In this document: positions 1 to 10,785 of the stretch, piece by piece
How the letters are laid out: the number at the start of each line of letters is the position of its first letter
Position numbering within the stretch: position 1 is the first letter of the stretch
Assembly: GCA_028752905.1 (NCBI GenBank)
Contig: JAQNBH010000004.1
Span: 31,982,975-32,046,974 of the forward strand
Direction of reading: 5' to 3'
Length of the DNA: 64,000 bases
From: Cladorhizidae sp. MBARI D1340-BT2
Lineage: Eukaryota; Porifera; Demospongiae; Poecilosclerida; Cladorhizidae
Translations under genes and position numbers: made by a program
The notes under the pieces: generated by a model
Told to the model about the DNA's origin: nothing
The model's input: only the letters and a program-made list of their open reading frames with translations
The model's database searches: none

Positions 1-75
1 TTCTGGATGCCACCAGGACACCTTTCTTCTGGATGCCACCAGGACACCTTTCTTCTGGACGCCACCAGGAAACCT
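1..75. repeat. 26-bp tandem repeat, cut by the window edge
   Basis: Three head-to-tail units begin at 1, 27 and 53. Each contains GATGCCACCAGGACACC or a close variant. The array probably extends left of the window. Confidence 0.85.
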
Positions 76-210
76 CGCAGTAACAACGGATTAAAACTCA
101 GAGAATATGTTTGTGTGTTTGTGTGTTTTTGTTGTTGTTTTAATTTTAATTTTATTTTTGTCTTTGAAGTTTTGGGGGTACAAATTTTTCTTTTGTTATA
201 TTTCATCACG

Positions 211-2690
211 TGTGGTCTAATAATGGCCTAACATTTAAACCTGCCGTGTCATCTAATAATGGCCTAACATTTAAACATGCCATGTCATCTAATAATGGAC
301 GAACATTTAAACCTGCCATGTCATCTAATAATGGACCAACATTTAAACATGCCATGTCATCTAATAATGGACCAACATTTAAACCTGCCGTGTCATCTAA
401 TAATGGACCAACATTTAAACATGCCATGTTATCTAATAATGGACCAACATTTAAACATGCCATGTCATCTAATAATGGACCAACATTTAAACATGCCATG
501 TCATCTAATAATGGACCAACATTTAAACCTGCCGTGTCATCTAATAATGGACCAACATTTAAACATGCCATGTCATCTAATAATGGACCAACATTTAAAC
601 CTGCTAATAATGGACGAACATTTAAACCTGCCATGCCATCTAATAATGGACGAACATTTAAACCTGCCATGTCATCTAATAATGGACCAACATTTAAACC
701 TGCTAATAATGGACGAACATTTAAACCTGCCATGTCATCTAATAATGGACCAACATTTAAACCTGCTAATAATGGACGAACATTTAAACCTGCCATGTCA
801 TCTAATAATGGACCAACATTTAAACCTGCCATGTCATCTAATAATGTACGAACATTTAAACATGCCATGTCATCTAATAATGGACGAACATTTATAAACC
901 TGCCGTGTCATCTAATAATGGACCAACATTTAAACATGCCATGTCATCTAATAATGGACCAACATTTAAACATGCCGTGTCATCTAATAATGGACCAACA
1001 TTTAAACCCGCCGTGTCATCTAATAATGGACCAACATTTAAACATGCCATGTCATCTAATAATGGACCAACATTTAAACCTGCCGTGTCATCTAATAATG
1101 GACCAACATTTAAACCTGCTAATAATGGACGAACATTTAAACCTGCCATGTCATCTAATAATGGACCAACATTTAAACATGCCATGTCATCTAATAATGG
1201 ACCAACATTTAAACCTGCCGTGTCATCTAATAATGGACCAACATTTAAACCTGCCGTGTCATCTAATAATGGACCAACATTTAAACCTGCTAATAATGGA
1301 CGAACATTTAAACCTGCCATGTCATCTAATAATGGACCAACATTTAAACCTGCCATGTCATCTAATAATGGACGAACATTTAAACATGCCATGTCATCTA
1401 ATAATGGACGAACATTTATAAACCTGCCGTGTCATCTAATAATGGACCAACATTTAAACATGCCATGTCATCTAATAATGGACCAACATTTAAACATGCC
1501 GTGTCATCTAATAATGGACCAACATTTAAACCTATCGTGTCATCTAATAATGGACCAACATTTAAACATGCCATGTCATCTAATAATGGACCAACATTTA
1601 AACCTGCCGTGTCATCTAATAATGGACCAACATTTAAACCTGCCATGTCATCTAATAATGGACGAACATTTAAACCTGCCGTGTCATCTAATAATGGACC
1701 AACATTTAAACCTGCCGTGTCATCTAATAATGGACGAACATTTAAACCTGCCATGTCATCTAATAATGGACCAACATTTAAACCTGCCGTGTCATCTAAT
1801 AATGGACGAACATTTAAACATGCCATGCCATCTAATAATGGACCAACATTTAAACATGCCATGTCATCTAATAATGGACCAACATTTAAACCTGCCATGT
1901 CATCTAATAATGGACCAACATTTAAACATGCCATGTCATCTAATAATAGACCAACATTTAAACATGCCATGTCATCTAATAATGGACCAACATTTAAACA
2001 TGCCGTGTCATCTAATAATAGACCAACATTTAAACATGCCATGTCATCTAATAATGGACCAACATTTAAACCTGCCATGTCATCTAATAATGGACCAACA
2101 TTTAAACATGCCATGTCATCTAATAATGGACCAACATTTAAACCTGCCGTATCATCTAATAATGGACCAACATTTAAACCTGCCATGTCATCTAATAATG
2201 GACCAACATTTAAACATGCCATGTCATCTAATAATGGACCAACATTTAAACCTGCCATGTCATCTAATAATGGACCAACATTTAAACATGCCATGTCCTA
2301 ATAATTGACCAACATTTAAACATGCCATGCCATCTAATAATGGACCAACATTTAAACCTGCCATGTCATCTAATAATGGACCAACATTTAAACATGCCAT
2401 ATCATCTAATAATGGACCAACATTTAAACCTGCCATGTCATCTAATAATGGACCAACATTTAAACATGCCATGTCATCTAATAATAGACCAACATTTAAA
2501 CATGCCATGTCATCTAATAATGGACCAACATTTAAACATGCCATGTCATCTAATAATGGACCAACATTTAAACCTGCCGTATCATCTAATAATGGACCAA
2601 CATTTAAACCTGCCGTGTCATCTAATAATGGACCAACATTTAAACCTGCCGTGCCATCTAATAATGGACCAACATTTAAACATGCCATGC
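211..2690. repeat. 36-bp minisatellite, about 70 units
   Basis: The unit holds TAATAATGGACCAACATTTA followed by a variable AAACMTGCCRTGTCATC block. Most units are 36 bp. Five units (near 600, 699, 760, 1115 and 1287) are 27 bp, lacking the GCCRTGTCATC part. Because 36 and 27 are multiples of three and the unit lacks stops in three frames, long open frames appear: MSSNNGPTFKHA and MPCHLIMDQHLN on plus, MACLNVGPLLDD on minus. Variable sites (CCA/CGA, CAT/CCT, ATG/GTG) change amino acids in the first frame, which argues against selection on that protein. Two units carry the same 2-bp TA insertion (ATTTATAAACC, near 889-900 and 1413-1424), 524 bp apart. This points to a longer duplicated block. 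I read it as noncoding. Confidence 0.95.
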
Positions 2691-2761
2691 AAAGTTCATT
2701 AAATGATAGACTTTGTTTCTCACAGACTTCACAAAATCCCCAGCCAGTGATGCATGGCTAA

Positions 2762-3442
2762 AGTGGGGTTCACAATATGACGCTCACCCATCGTAACGTA
2801 TCGTATCGTTCTATTGTATCGTATTGTTTCTGGTTCACAATATAGCGTTCGATTGGCGAGTTTTTCTGGTTTTGACAAGTTGCTCACGTGATAGTAGTTG
2901 TTGACTGATCGCGAGGACGCTATGGACGGCAGTTCTTCCTCTTCTAGTTCATCTAGTAGTTCTAGCTGTGATAGTTGATAGTTCTTCTAGTTCATCTAGT
3001 AGCTGGTACTATAAGTATTGTAGTGAGCAGTGGCTATTTTTAAATGAGCAATATCTCTGTAGCTATTGCATCAGCCAAAGGTAACTATAACTGATCTTAC
3101 TTCCAGAGCCACTTGAATCCAAGCATTTTCCTTTGGCCTAACTCCTTATATATTACAGAAGAGACTGCCACAAGCAGGGATATTTTCGAACAGCCTCGAT
3201 CAATTTCTCCTCATTCATACTGGTAAATTCTAGTGAAGGTACAAAGTCCTTCGCGTGACCCTCCCACTTGCCAGCATTCTGATTGGTTGGACGCTCGACG
3301 TTAGAATAGAACCATCGTTACGTATCGTAACGTCCTATCGTATCGTATTGTCATGACGTTGCTGGTTCACAATACGACGATACCTTACGATAGGACGATA
3401 CGATACGTAACGATGGCTGAGCGTCAAACTGTGAATCAGCCT
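2762..3442. mobile_element. PIF/Harbinger-like miniature element, TAA target duplication
   Basis: The left end AGTGGGGTTCACAATATGAC and the inverted right end AGGCTGATTCACAGTTTGAC match over about 45 bp including a CGTATCG-rich subterminal zone. TAA lies on both sides (2759-2761 and 3443-3445). A 3-bp TWA duplication and GTTCACA-type ends suit PIF/Harbinger. Inside, the minus strand keeps a decayed MADF-domain gene, and position 2922 (+) starts a short serine-rich frame. A second pair of end-like sequences (CTGGTTCACAATA at about 2828 and 3361) lies inside, so one element may have landed in another. The family is inferred from ends, duplication and MADF remains together. Confidence 0.75.
3075..3230 (-). 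pseudogene. MADF-domain (Adf-1/Myb-SANT-like) fragment, frameshifted
   Basis: Reading the minus strand from about 3219 gives MNEEKLIEAVRKYPCLWQSL, which matches the start of a MADF domain (first helix, then the L-W core). A stop and a shift follow. The next frame resumes with VRPKENAWIQVALEV, the KENAW..VA block typical of the second MADF helix. MADF proteins are DNA-binding factors, and PIF/Harbinger transposons usually carry one as a second gene beside the transposase. No DDE transposase is visible here, so this is the remnant of an autonomous parent kept inside a deleted copy. The frame break and stops rule out an intact protein. I am fairly sure of the domain and less sure where the gene began. 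Confidence 0.7.
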
Positions 3443-3459
3443 TAAGTCATCAGGCTGAC

Positions 3460-3567
3460 ATATATATACTTAGAAGGTAGTTTGCTGATGAAGGCTACAA
3501 ATAGTGCTCAATGATGTGTTAAGGCAGAGCTATTGAATCCCAGTACTTATATATATATATATATATG
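3460..3567 (-). mobile_element. Penelope-like 3' tail fragment plus (TA)n
   Basis: About 80 bp here (GCTGATGAAGGCTACAAATA followed by AGTGCTCAAT and GTTAAGGCAGAGC) is nearly identical, in inverse orientation, to 41075-41160. There it follows a Penelope-like GIY-YIG remnant. Both copies run into a TA tract. The assignment rests on that copy. Confidence 0.55.
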
Positions 3568-4258
3568 CTCTGCCCTCATGTGTGGCACCAGCTCTCGTAT
3601 GACAATTCCAACCAATGAAAAGATCCTGCCGTGCGGGTAATATTTCCCCACTCACAATCAAGTACTCACTTGGAAGGTGAAGTGTGGAGGAATATCGTTG
3701 ACTTCAACTTTTCCATGCTGAACTTTGCGCCTAAATCAGAGAGGGGGGGGAAGAGAAGAAAGAAATGTAATGGAATATCCATAGAGTGTCTGCCATTTTA
3801 GTTTGTTGGCATTGGACGAGCAAAAGTGATATTTTAGTGGTGAGAGTGTGTGTTCATTTGGTGAGGATAGTCGTTCTTTTTCCTTTCCTCGGGAACAACC
3901 CATTCAATCCCGGAAGCCACTCCCTCCCCATACCATTCTTTGCTGTTTTGTGTGTCTCTCGAGGATCTATGTCCACAGAGAACTTGGCCACATGTATTAT
4001 ATACGTGTGTATATGGTGGTCTGGACATGACTGCTGTGTTTTGTATTGGACAGAAACCACCATTTTCTTTAGGTGGATGGGTATGGTGTGTGTAAGTGTG
4101 GTAGCCTTCCTCCCTCTCCCCCTTCCTCCCCCAAAGACTATATCACAACATTATCACTTTAAGTTGTGACAGCAGTAGCAGACAGCCATCTGTAAATATT
4201 GACATGGACATATGGCTGGTGTGATGGTATTCCTCAAGGAGAATGTCACAATGGCAAT
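3568..4258. other. No recognised gene
   Basis: A 127-codon open frame (3786-4169, +) lies here, with overlapping frames on both strands. Its product has no domain I recognise and looks like chance coding in pyrimidine-rich DNA. No other structure was seen. Confidence 0.4.
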
Positions 4259-4259
4259 G

Positions 4260-4297
<38 letters not shown>

Positions 4298-4447
4298 TGC
4301 ACATGTGTGTGGTGTGTGTCTGTGATGCACTTGTGTGCATGCAAGCATGCATGTGTGTGTGTGTGTGTGTGTGATGCACATGTGTGTGTGTGTGTGTGAT
4401 GCATGTGTGTGTGTGTGTGATGCACGTGCGTGTGTGAGTGTGTGTGC
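4259..4447. repeat. Compound (TG)n microsatellite with GATGCA interruptions
   Basis: Several TG runs are broken by TGATGCA and GCATGCAAGCATGCATG. The Cys-Val and His-Thr frames they create are not genes. Confidence 0.95.
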
Positions 4448-4929
4448 AGCTCCACAACACAAACCAGCTTCGTGTTCCAGCCAGCTCGAGGAAGATAAAA
4501 TATGCAAAAGCTGGGGGAGCTCTGGATGCCGATGCGGCGCCTCTTCCAATGCATTGCAGCAGGCAATGTGTATTTTAGGACTATGAAGGAGCAGCATGAG
4601 TGCACTTGAAGCTTGATGATGAACACTCGGGCATGTCTCTAGTGTTGTTGTTGTTAGTTTATTGGTAAAAAGTTGTTTTATGTATCATTGCATCAACTTG
4701 GGTCACCAGGTCTCCTATAATTGCTAATTAACAGTGGGTGGGTGGTTCAAATAGGTTGCTAAGTACCCCCAGAGTTTCTGAGAAGGCCCATCTTGGGTAG
4801 CTTACTTCATCACTTGCATACACTCCACGCACACACACGTTGAAACATTTTAAGAATGGTGTTGGACTGAAAGCTTCAGGTTGTAGGCGCCTTACAAAAC
4901 CCAACCATTAGGGAGGATTGGGATGAAGC

Positions 4930-4932
<3 letters not shown>

Positions 4933-4991
<59 letters not shown>

Positions 4992-5024
4992 TGTGTGTGG
5001 TGTGTGTGTGTGTGTGTGTGTGTG
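4933..5024. repeat. (TG)n microsatellite
   Basis: About 90 bp of nearly pure TG, with two TGGTG interruptions. Confidence 0.97.
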
Positions 5025-5299
5025 ACAAACATTTGTACCAGTTTCTGGGTTGCCATAAGAAATTGTCATGTACTGTATTGTGGTTAACCACAAGAGTGTC
5101 CACTTCCCACATAAAGGTTGAAGGACTGCGTACTTTGAGCCCAGAGGGAGAGGAATGTGGCTATAGCAGGATGGCATGTCATAACCCCACACCCCCTCCC
5201 CCTCCTAAAGTATGTGTTCATTATTAATTATGTTGATTTATGGGAGTACAGAAGTCACATCCAGTCTGGTGATTTAGATATTACTGGTTTTAGAACCTA

Positions 5300-6445
5300 G
5301 GTACACCTATTCATTTAGGAGGTAAATCTACTCATTTAGAAGAAGGAACATATATTCATTTAGAAGAGGGTACATCTACTCATTTAGAAGAGAGTGCAAT
5401 TAGAAGAGGGTACATGTACTCATTTACAAGAGGGTACATATATTCATTTAGAAGAGGGTACATATATTCATTTAGAAGAGGGTACATATACTCATTTAGA
5501 AGAAGGTACATATATTAATTTAGAAGAGAGTACATCTACTCATTTAGAAGAGAGTGCAATTAGAAGAGGGTAAATGTACTCATTTACAAGGTACATATAT
5601 TCATTTAGAAGAGGGTACATATACTCATTTAGATGAAGGTACATATATTAATTTAGAAGAGAGTACATCTACTCATTTAGAAGAGAGTGCAATTAGAAGA
5701 AGGTACATGTACTCATTTATAAGAAGGTACATGTACTCATTTATAAGAAGGTACATATATTCATTTAGAAGAGGGTACATATATTCTTAGAAGAGGGTAC
5801 ATCTCATTTAGAAGAGGGTACATATATTCATTTAGAAGGTGCATCTACTCATTTAGAAGAGGTTACTATATTCATTTAGAAGAGGGTACATATACTCATT
5901 TAGAAGAGGGTACATGTACTCATTTAGAAGAGGGTACATACATTCATTTAGAAGAGGGTAGATCTATCATTTAGAAGAGAAAACAGAAGAGGCTAGATCT
6001 ACTCATTTAGAAGAGAGTAGATCTATCATTTAGAAGAGAGAACATATGTTCATTTAGAAGAGGGTAGATCTACTCATTTAGAAGAGAGAACATATATTCA
6101 TTTAGAAGAGGGTACCATTTAGAAGAGAGAACATATGTTCATTTAGAAGAGGGTAGATCTACTCATTTAGAAGAGAGAACATATATATATTCATTTAGAA
6201 GAGGGTACATCTACTCATTTAGAAGAGAGAACATATGTTCATTTAGAAGAGGGTAGATCTACTCATTTAGAAGAGAGAACATATATTCATTTAGAAGAGG
6301 GTACCATTTAGAAGAGAGAACACATGTTCATTTAGAAGAGGTTACATCTACTCATTTAGAAGAGGGTACATCTACTCATTTAGAAGAGGGTACATATATT
6401 CATTTAGAAGAGGTTACATATATTCATTTAGAAGAGGAGGGTGCA
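5300..6445. repeat. 24-bp minisatellite, decayed
   Basis: The unit is built on CATTTAGAAGAGGGTACATA with a variable TATT or CTACT end. Units often lose 3-12 bp, for example GTGCAATTAGAAG and GGTACCATTTAG. In one frame it reads HLEEGTYI, but indels break that frame and the longest open stretch is 5554-5790. From about 5940 a GTAGATCTA variant alternates with a GAGAACATATG variant, giving a longer repeat period. Confidence 0.93.
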
Positions 6446-7393
6446 TATACTGGAGAGTACTTAGGTCTGCATATTTTAGAAGTGGTGGCTAGGTAGAACT
6501 TGAGCACTATGAACCCAGGACCTTGGTACCACCAGCTATCAAGTGGACAACAGATTATACAACCACTATTATCATAGTTTGTACTTGAGCATCCCAGGGG
6601 GTTAGCAACAACAATATCCATGTAAATATTACTCCAATTAAAGCTAGAGTGGGCCATTCTGAGAATAGCTGTTCAGAGAAATGTGATTAACAGAAGAAAC
6701 TGTGGTTGGAACCATCAGTTATTACTCTGCCCCTGAGTTATGTTAGACAATGGTCACTATGATAACCATGGAGCTAATTTTACCACAAAGCTTGGTTTAA
6801 TTAATATCTGTAATGAATTGGTGGTTTTATTAAAATATACACAACTTGAGAGGCTTTCAGGTGTCCCGGAATATTTTCCAGTTCTATTTTTTAAAGGTTT
6901 AAAAAAAGGTTAGGTTTAATAAAAAAAAGTTACAAAGAAGCTGAACTGACTTTTAGCAAGAGATATATTTACTAGGATATGAGCTAATGGAGGATGTTAG
7001 TAGTTTGTCTTGTACTAGTACCAACAGGGTTATAAAAAGAATTTGTGGCCACTTCATTGAACAATTGATTGTAAAGAGGAAGTCAACTAAGGAATCTTTA
7101 AATCCCTGACTGCAGATTAATAAAATTTAAAAAATACTTGCTTTTTTAGTGTCACTCAAACAGGAAGTCTCTGATCATAACTATCAGCTCAACCCCGTTA
7201 TATTCCAAGAGTTTGTAATCCCTTTTAAGTAGGGCTCTCTATCTGCCACCTTAGCATAGAAAACACATCCTTTCTGCATGTTAGTTGATAATTTTGACTG
7301 GTGAAGTCCTGGGAATTACTATGATAATTTGAAAAGGCAATGTGCAGGACTAAAGCAGACTAAAGCAAAATATGTACTAGTATACCGACTTAC
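6446..7393. other. Intergenic or intron DNA of the RRM gene
   Basis: No coding signal or repeat is clear. If the RRM gene continues, this stretch is probably intron, since no third exon in the expected phase was found here. Confidence 0.4.
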
Positions 7394-7938
7394 CTAGAGC
7401 TCAGCCTTTGTTGGTGCGATGGTTCAACAATCATAGGGTGTCCTAAAATATCAGATCCTGTGCATGAGAAAAATAGGAAGTGAGATTAAGACGAAGGAAA
7501 CATTTTAGGTATAGCTAACTAGATATAGCAAGGCTGAGCAAGAGCTTGCACATTTCTGTGTAGAACAGTTAGCATATGCAGTTTTAACTGACTGGTACAC
7601 CTTGCGAATCAAGCTACACGTACAAGCTTATAAATCGCTACAGCATGGATCGTGTCTAGTTGTAGTACTACACTAATCTTGCTCTAGTACCGCCATTCAG
7701 CCAGCTAGATATATACAGCATGCTAGCAAAACAAACCATTCAATTCCCGCATAGCTTCATCGGCAGACATTGGTGACTCGAACTCGACAAAAGCGTAGCC
7801 ATTCTTCATGAGTACCTCGCGAACTGGACCATACTTGCCGAATAGAATCCTGATTGCCTTCTCGTCTCCTTCAGTTGAAAGATTTCCCACATAGAGCTGC
7901 GTCATATTTCTCTTTGAGTTGGACTTCAATAAATGCAA
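7394..7938 (-). CDS. RRM-domain RNA-binding protein, 5' two exons (IGF2BP- or RBM4-like)
   Basis: This is a host-type gene, partial. Exon 1 ends at 7737 before the donor GTTTGT. Exon 2 is 7394-7457, between a pyrimidine-rich acceptor ending CACAG and the donor GTAAGT. Exon 1 ends in phase 1 and exon 2 joins without a break. The joined product is one RRM: RNP2 is LYVGNL near the N-terminus, RNP1 is NGYAFVEF, then the helix MSADEAMRELNG, and exon 2 supplies the last strand (HPMIVEP). RRMs bind single-stranded RNA. An N-terminal RRM starting M-x-x-LYVGNL, with a short basic tail after strand 4, resembles IGF2BP/IMP, but RBM4/Lark or an SR protein is possible. Two starts compete: 7938 and 7905 (MTQLYVGN). 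I prefer 7905 because family members begin close to RNP2. No third exon was found, so it continues beyond a long intron or is truncated. Confidence 0.75.
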
Positions 7939-9446
7939 CTGGGTCTTAGGTAGGCGGTGGAAAACTAGCTAGCTCGACAAGTGCAGTACTGTACTAAAAA
8001 AAAACTTAAAAAATGCCTTTTTTTCCTAGCGCTTCCAGGATCGAGAATCAATATAGCACTAGCCTGGAAAAAAAGACTCTCTCGAAGGCCTGCTAGCGTA
8101 GGATCTGTGGTTGCCCCTTTGGGATGGAGCTCTTACTAGGTCATCACCGTACGAGGGGCGTGAACCGCGCTCTTAGGAAATGACCGCAACATGAGCAGAC
8201 AACCCGATATGTATTGGTACACACGCCAGTCGAAAATGTCTGCATTTCCGGTATAGACGCACCGCGGTTTGCTCCCCACTTCGGACTCGCCCTATAGGCA
8301 AGCGAGCCACACTAATAGTAATCTGAGCGTTCAGTCCCTTTACCAACCAAGGTTGAGTAGACTGGAATCATTGGTATAACTAGTTATAAATGTCTATTAT
8401 TGGCATTCTTGGGCCATTCAGACTTCAAATTCAATACACAGCACGAGATGCACTTAATTCCTTATCTTTTAGCCTCCCCGTTCTATCAGAAACTGAAGTC
8501 GGGATTCCTGGATGATGCGACCGCAGGTGACACCTCACAGTTGCTGGATTGAATGGCTGAACTTCTCTGTGTTCCAAGATGATTATGTTCTATATACCTG
8601 GGAAAAAATAATCTCTGAACATTGATGATTCCATTGCCAATTACCTCCTAAATGTCGGCAAAGATTCAGACCAAGTCTGCCTTCCTAAATGAATGGTGCT
8701 GTGAGAGTTTGTTTAGGTCCATTTAACCTCAAGTCCTGCCTCTGACTTTGCCCTCTTGCATTGATCATCCTTCTCCCTCGCTTGTTCTGTGTGTATCATT
8801 AATGTCCATAAATGGTTGTGTTTTAGGTAGCGTAAGAGCTGGACTCGCTGTGAGGCAAGCCCTAGCTAGGCACCAACTACCATGTTTGTTTGTCCCTTTA
8901 TTAAGATCTGGTCCAGGACAAGGGAAAATAATAATAATATTAGTAATCTCTCAATGAACATTCAATTGACTTACAATTACAAAACCTTCTCAGTAATCAA
9001 CAAGTATTCTCTCACCGTTTTGACTAGATGCTCTAATTAGAGCGTTCCAAGTTGTTTATTGAGAAGTTTAATTGCCGTAACATTTTTTAACAACACGTGG
9101 TCAATATTTAAAAAAATCACTTTTTTTAAATTTTATATCTGGACCCATAGCACTCTAAATTTTTAATGCAAAGCAATGCCATATGGACCTTGAACCAACC
9201 AAATGACAGTTACATGTACTTTCCAGATTCCACCCTCCCCCCACCACAGAATGTAAGAACGAAATGATATACCCCCAGTTATATTGCTCACGTAGTCGTT
9301 TTACTGGTTTCTCCTGGATCATAAAAATAACAAACAAGAAATACAAGGAGGCCAAGGCTTTCACAGACAATATAATGTTTAATATATGGTTGGGCCTATT
9401 GGGACATTTTCATCCAGGAAAATATTTGGTCAGGCTGACGTGAAAG
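7939..9446. other. Upstream region of the RRM gene; no gene recognised
   Basis: The stretch 8000-8350 is richer in CpG than its surroundings and could hold the promoter of the minus-strand RRM gene. This is a guess from composition. The rest (8350-9446) shows no domain, repeat or transposon end I can name. Confidence 0.3.
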
Positions 9447-9833
9447 ATGTATCGGTCCATCTGTACCTTAGCCCTAGAATCAAATATGACAGCTACATTT
9501 GGTCGAAAGAGACCAAATGCTGGTGGGCGACCAAGTAGGGCAATGGCAACTCGAGGTAATGAGGATGTTGCAAGTGAAAGCCTGGCAGAGGAGACTAGAA
9601 ATGTCGGGTATATATACTTGTCTTTCCCCCTACAACTGATCCCATTGACATTGAGGCAATCGAAATTGGCCTCTTTGGTGGCAGCCATTGTGGGGATCGA
9701 TAGAGAAACCCCGAGACGGTGTTTTTTTCTGTCATCATCCACAATCCTAATCAGGAATTGTGAAGGTCCTATAGAAGCACTTGCCTCGAGGGCCACACTA
9801 GATGGCATTCTCCAGATAGAAATGAATATGTGA
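9447..9833 (+). CDS. Unassigned open frame, 128 codons, overlapped by a minus-strand frame
   Basis: A stop-free stretch of about 390 bp is open on both strands (9447-9833 plus, 9410-9808 minus). This is longer than chance would usually give in this AT-rich DNA. The plus product has a basic start (FGRKRPNAGGRPSRA) and a hydrophobic middle (LIPLTLRQSKLASLVAAIVG). The minus product has no recognisable feature. I identify no domain, signal peptide or splice pattern. It may be a fragment of a mobile-element gene. The strand choice is weak. Confidence 0.2.
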   Translation: MYRSICTLALESNMTATFGRKRPNAGGRPSRAMATRGNEDVASESLAEETRNVGYIYLSFPLQLIPLTLRQSKLASLVAAIVGIDRETPRRCFFLSSSTILIRNCEGPIEALASRATLDGILQIEMNM

Positions 9834-10319
9834 GAGGTACCCCAGGTCTTCGGGTTGTGATCGGCTTGGCCTGATGTTGGTCACGACTATGAGGCTAAGC
9901 ATACCACCATGGCACAATTTGCGTGCAAAAGGTACTAATTGTGTGTGGGTGCTTAGGGGGTGATGTGGATGTAGCAGGGAAAGAAGCTGCACTGAGCCCC
10001 AGACTCCCAATCTAACACCCCTAACGGGAAGTCTCACTTGAACGCAAACAAATTCTTCACAAGGAGAAATTAGCTGTGATTACGGTGCGCGTAGAGCCAA
10101 GGAGTTTGCAATTTTAATAAATGAAATGTGGGGTAAGGAGGGTGGTCGATGGACGGACCTGACAATGGCAAAGGAACTTCAATTCTTCTAATGGATCCAT
10201 GTGTTGTAGCCTGTCACCCAAACCTTTGGTCACCCAAACCTTTGGAGAGCAAGGACTTCTGTGAGGAGAGCCTTTCATTTCTATCCACAAGCAGAACCAC
10301 TCAAAATGTTGCGATCATG
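9834..10319. other. No recognised gene
   Basis: Short frames only. A possible coding scrap near 10060-10180 (+) reads EFAILINEMWGKEGGRW, but no family could be assigned. Confidence 0.3.
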
Positions 10320-10399
10320 CTAGATCACATTTACTGCCTCTAGATCACCTTTATTGCCTCTAGATCACATTTACTGCCTCTAGATCACCTTTATTGCCT
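10320..10399. repeat. 20-bp tandem repeat, four units as a 40-bp dimer
   Basis: CTAGATCACATTTACTGCCT alternates with CTAGATCACCTTTATTGCCT. The A-B-A-B order shows that the last duplication copied a 40-bp dimer. Confidence 0.95.
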
Positions 10400-10785
10400 C
10401 TCCAAAAGCTGTTTTCTGTCGTTTAAAAGTTCCATAATGTTGAAAAGGAAGCTAATGTGTGCCTATTTTAACAAGAATGAGCAGTTTTTCCTCAAAATGC
10501 TAAACAAGGGGAAGAATGAGAGCATTAAAAGATTGTGAGTAGACCAGCTGAACCGAGCAGGCCGCAATGGATGCCTCTGTGTTTGTAGTGGTCTTAATGA
10601 AACCTATCTGGCCAAGATCCATTACATGTGAGCATCTCGGGTCTTCTGGTTGTGTGAGGTTGCAACTTAAGGGCATGGGTAGCCAGGACTCTGAGATCAT
10701 GTGTGCTGACTAACGTCACACTTTGTAAAAGGTAGGAGAAGTGAGCAGCTGCAATTTACTCTGGCTTCTTAACCACAACTCCTAA
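10400..10785. other. No recognised gene
   Basis: One 66-codon minus frame (10500-10700) has no known motif. Nothing else was seen. Confidence 0.35.

Noticed and set aside
211..2690. A repeat-protein gene of 12-residue units
   Set aside because: Three frames on two strands are equally open, common variants change amino acids, and 2-bp insertions switch the frame. A 36-bp minisatellite explains all of it.
4143..5227. Cys-Val and His-Thr rich proteins
   Set aside because: They are translations of TG/CA microsatellites.
6424..6657. Third exon of the RRM gene
   Set aside because: The product has no RNA-binding motif, and the phase and splice sites do not match exon 2.
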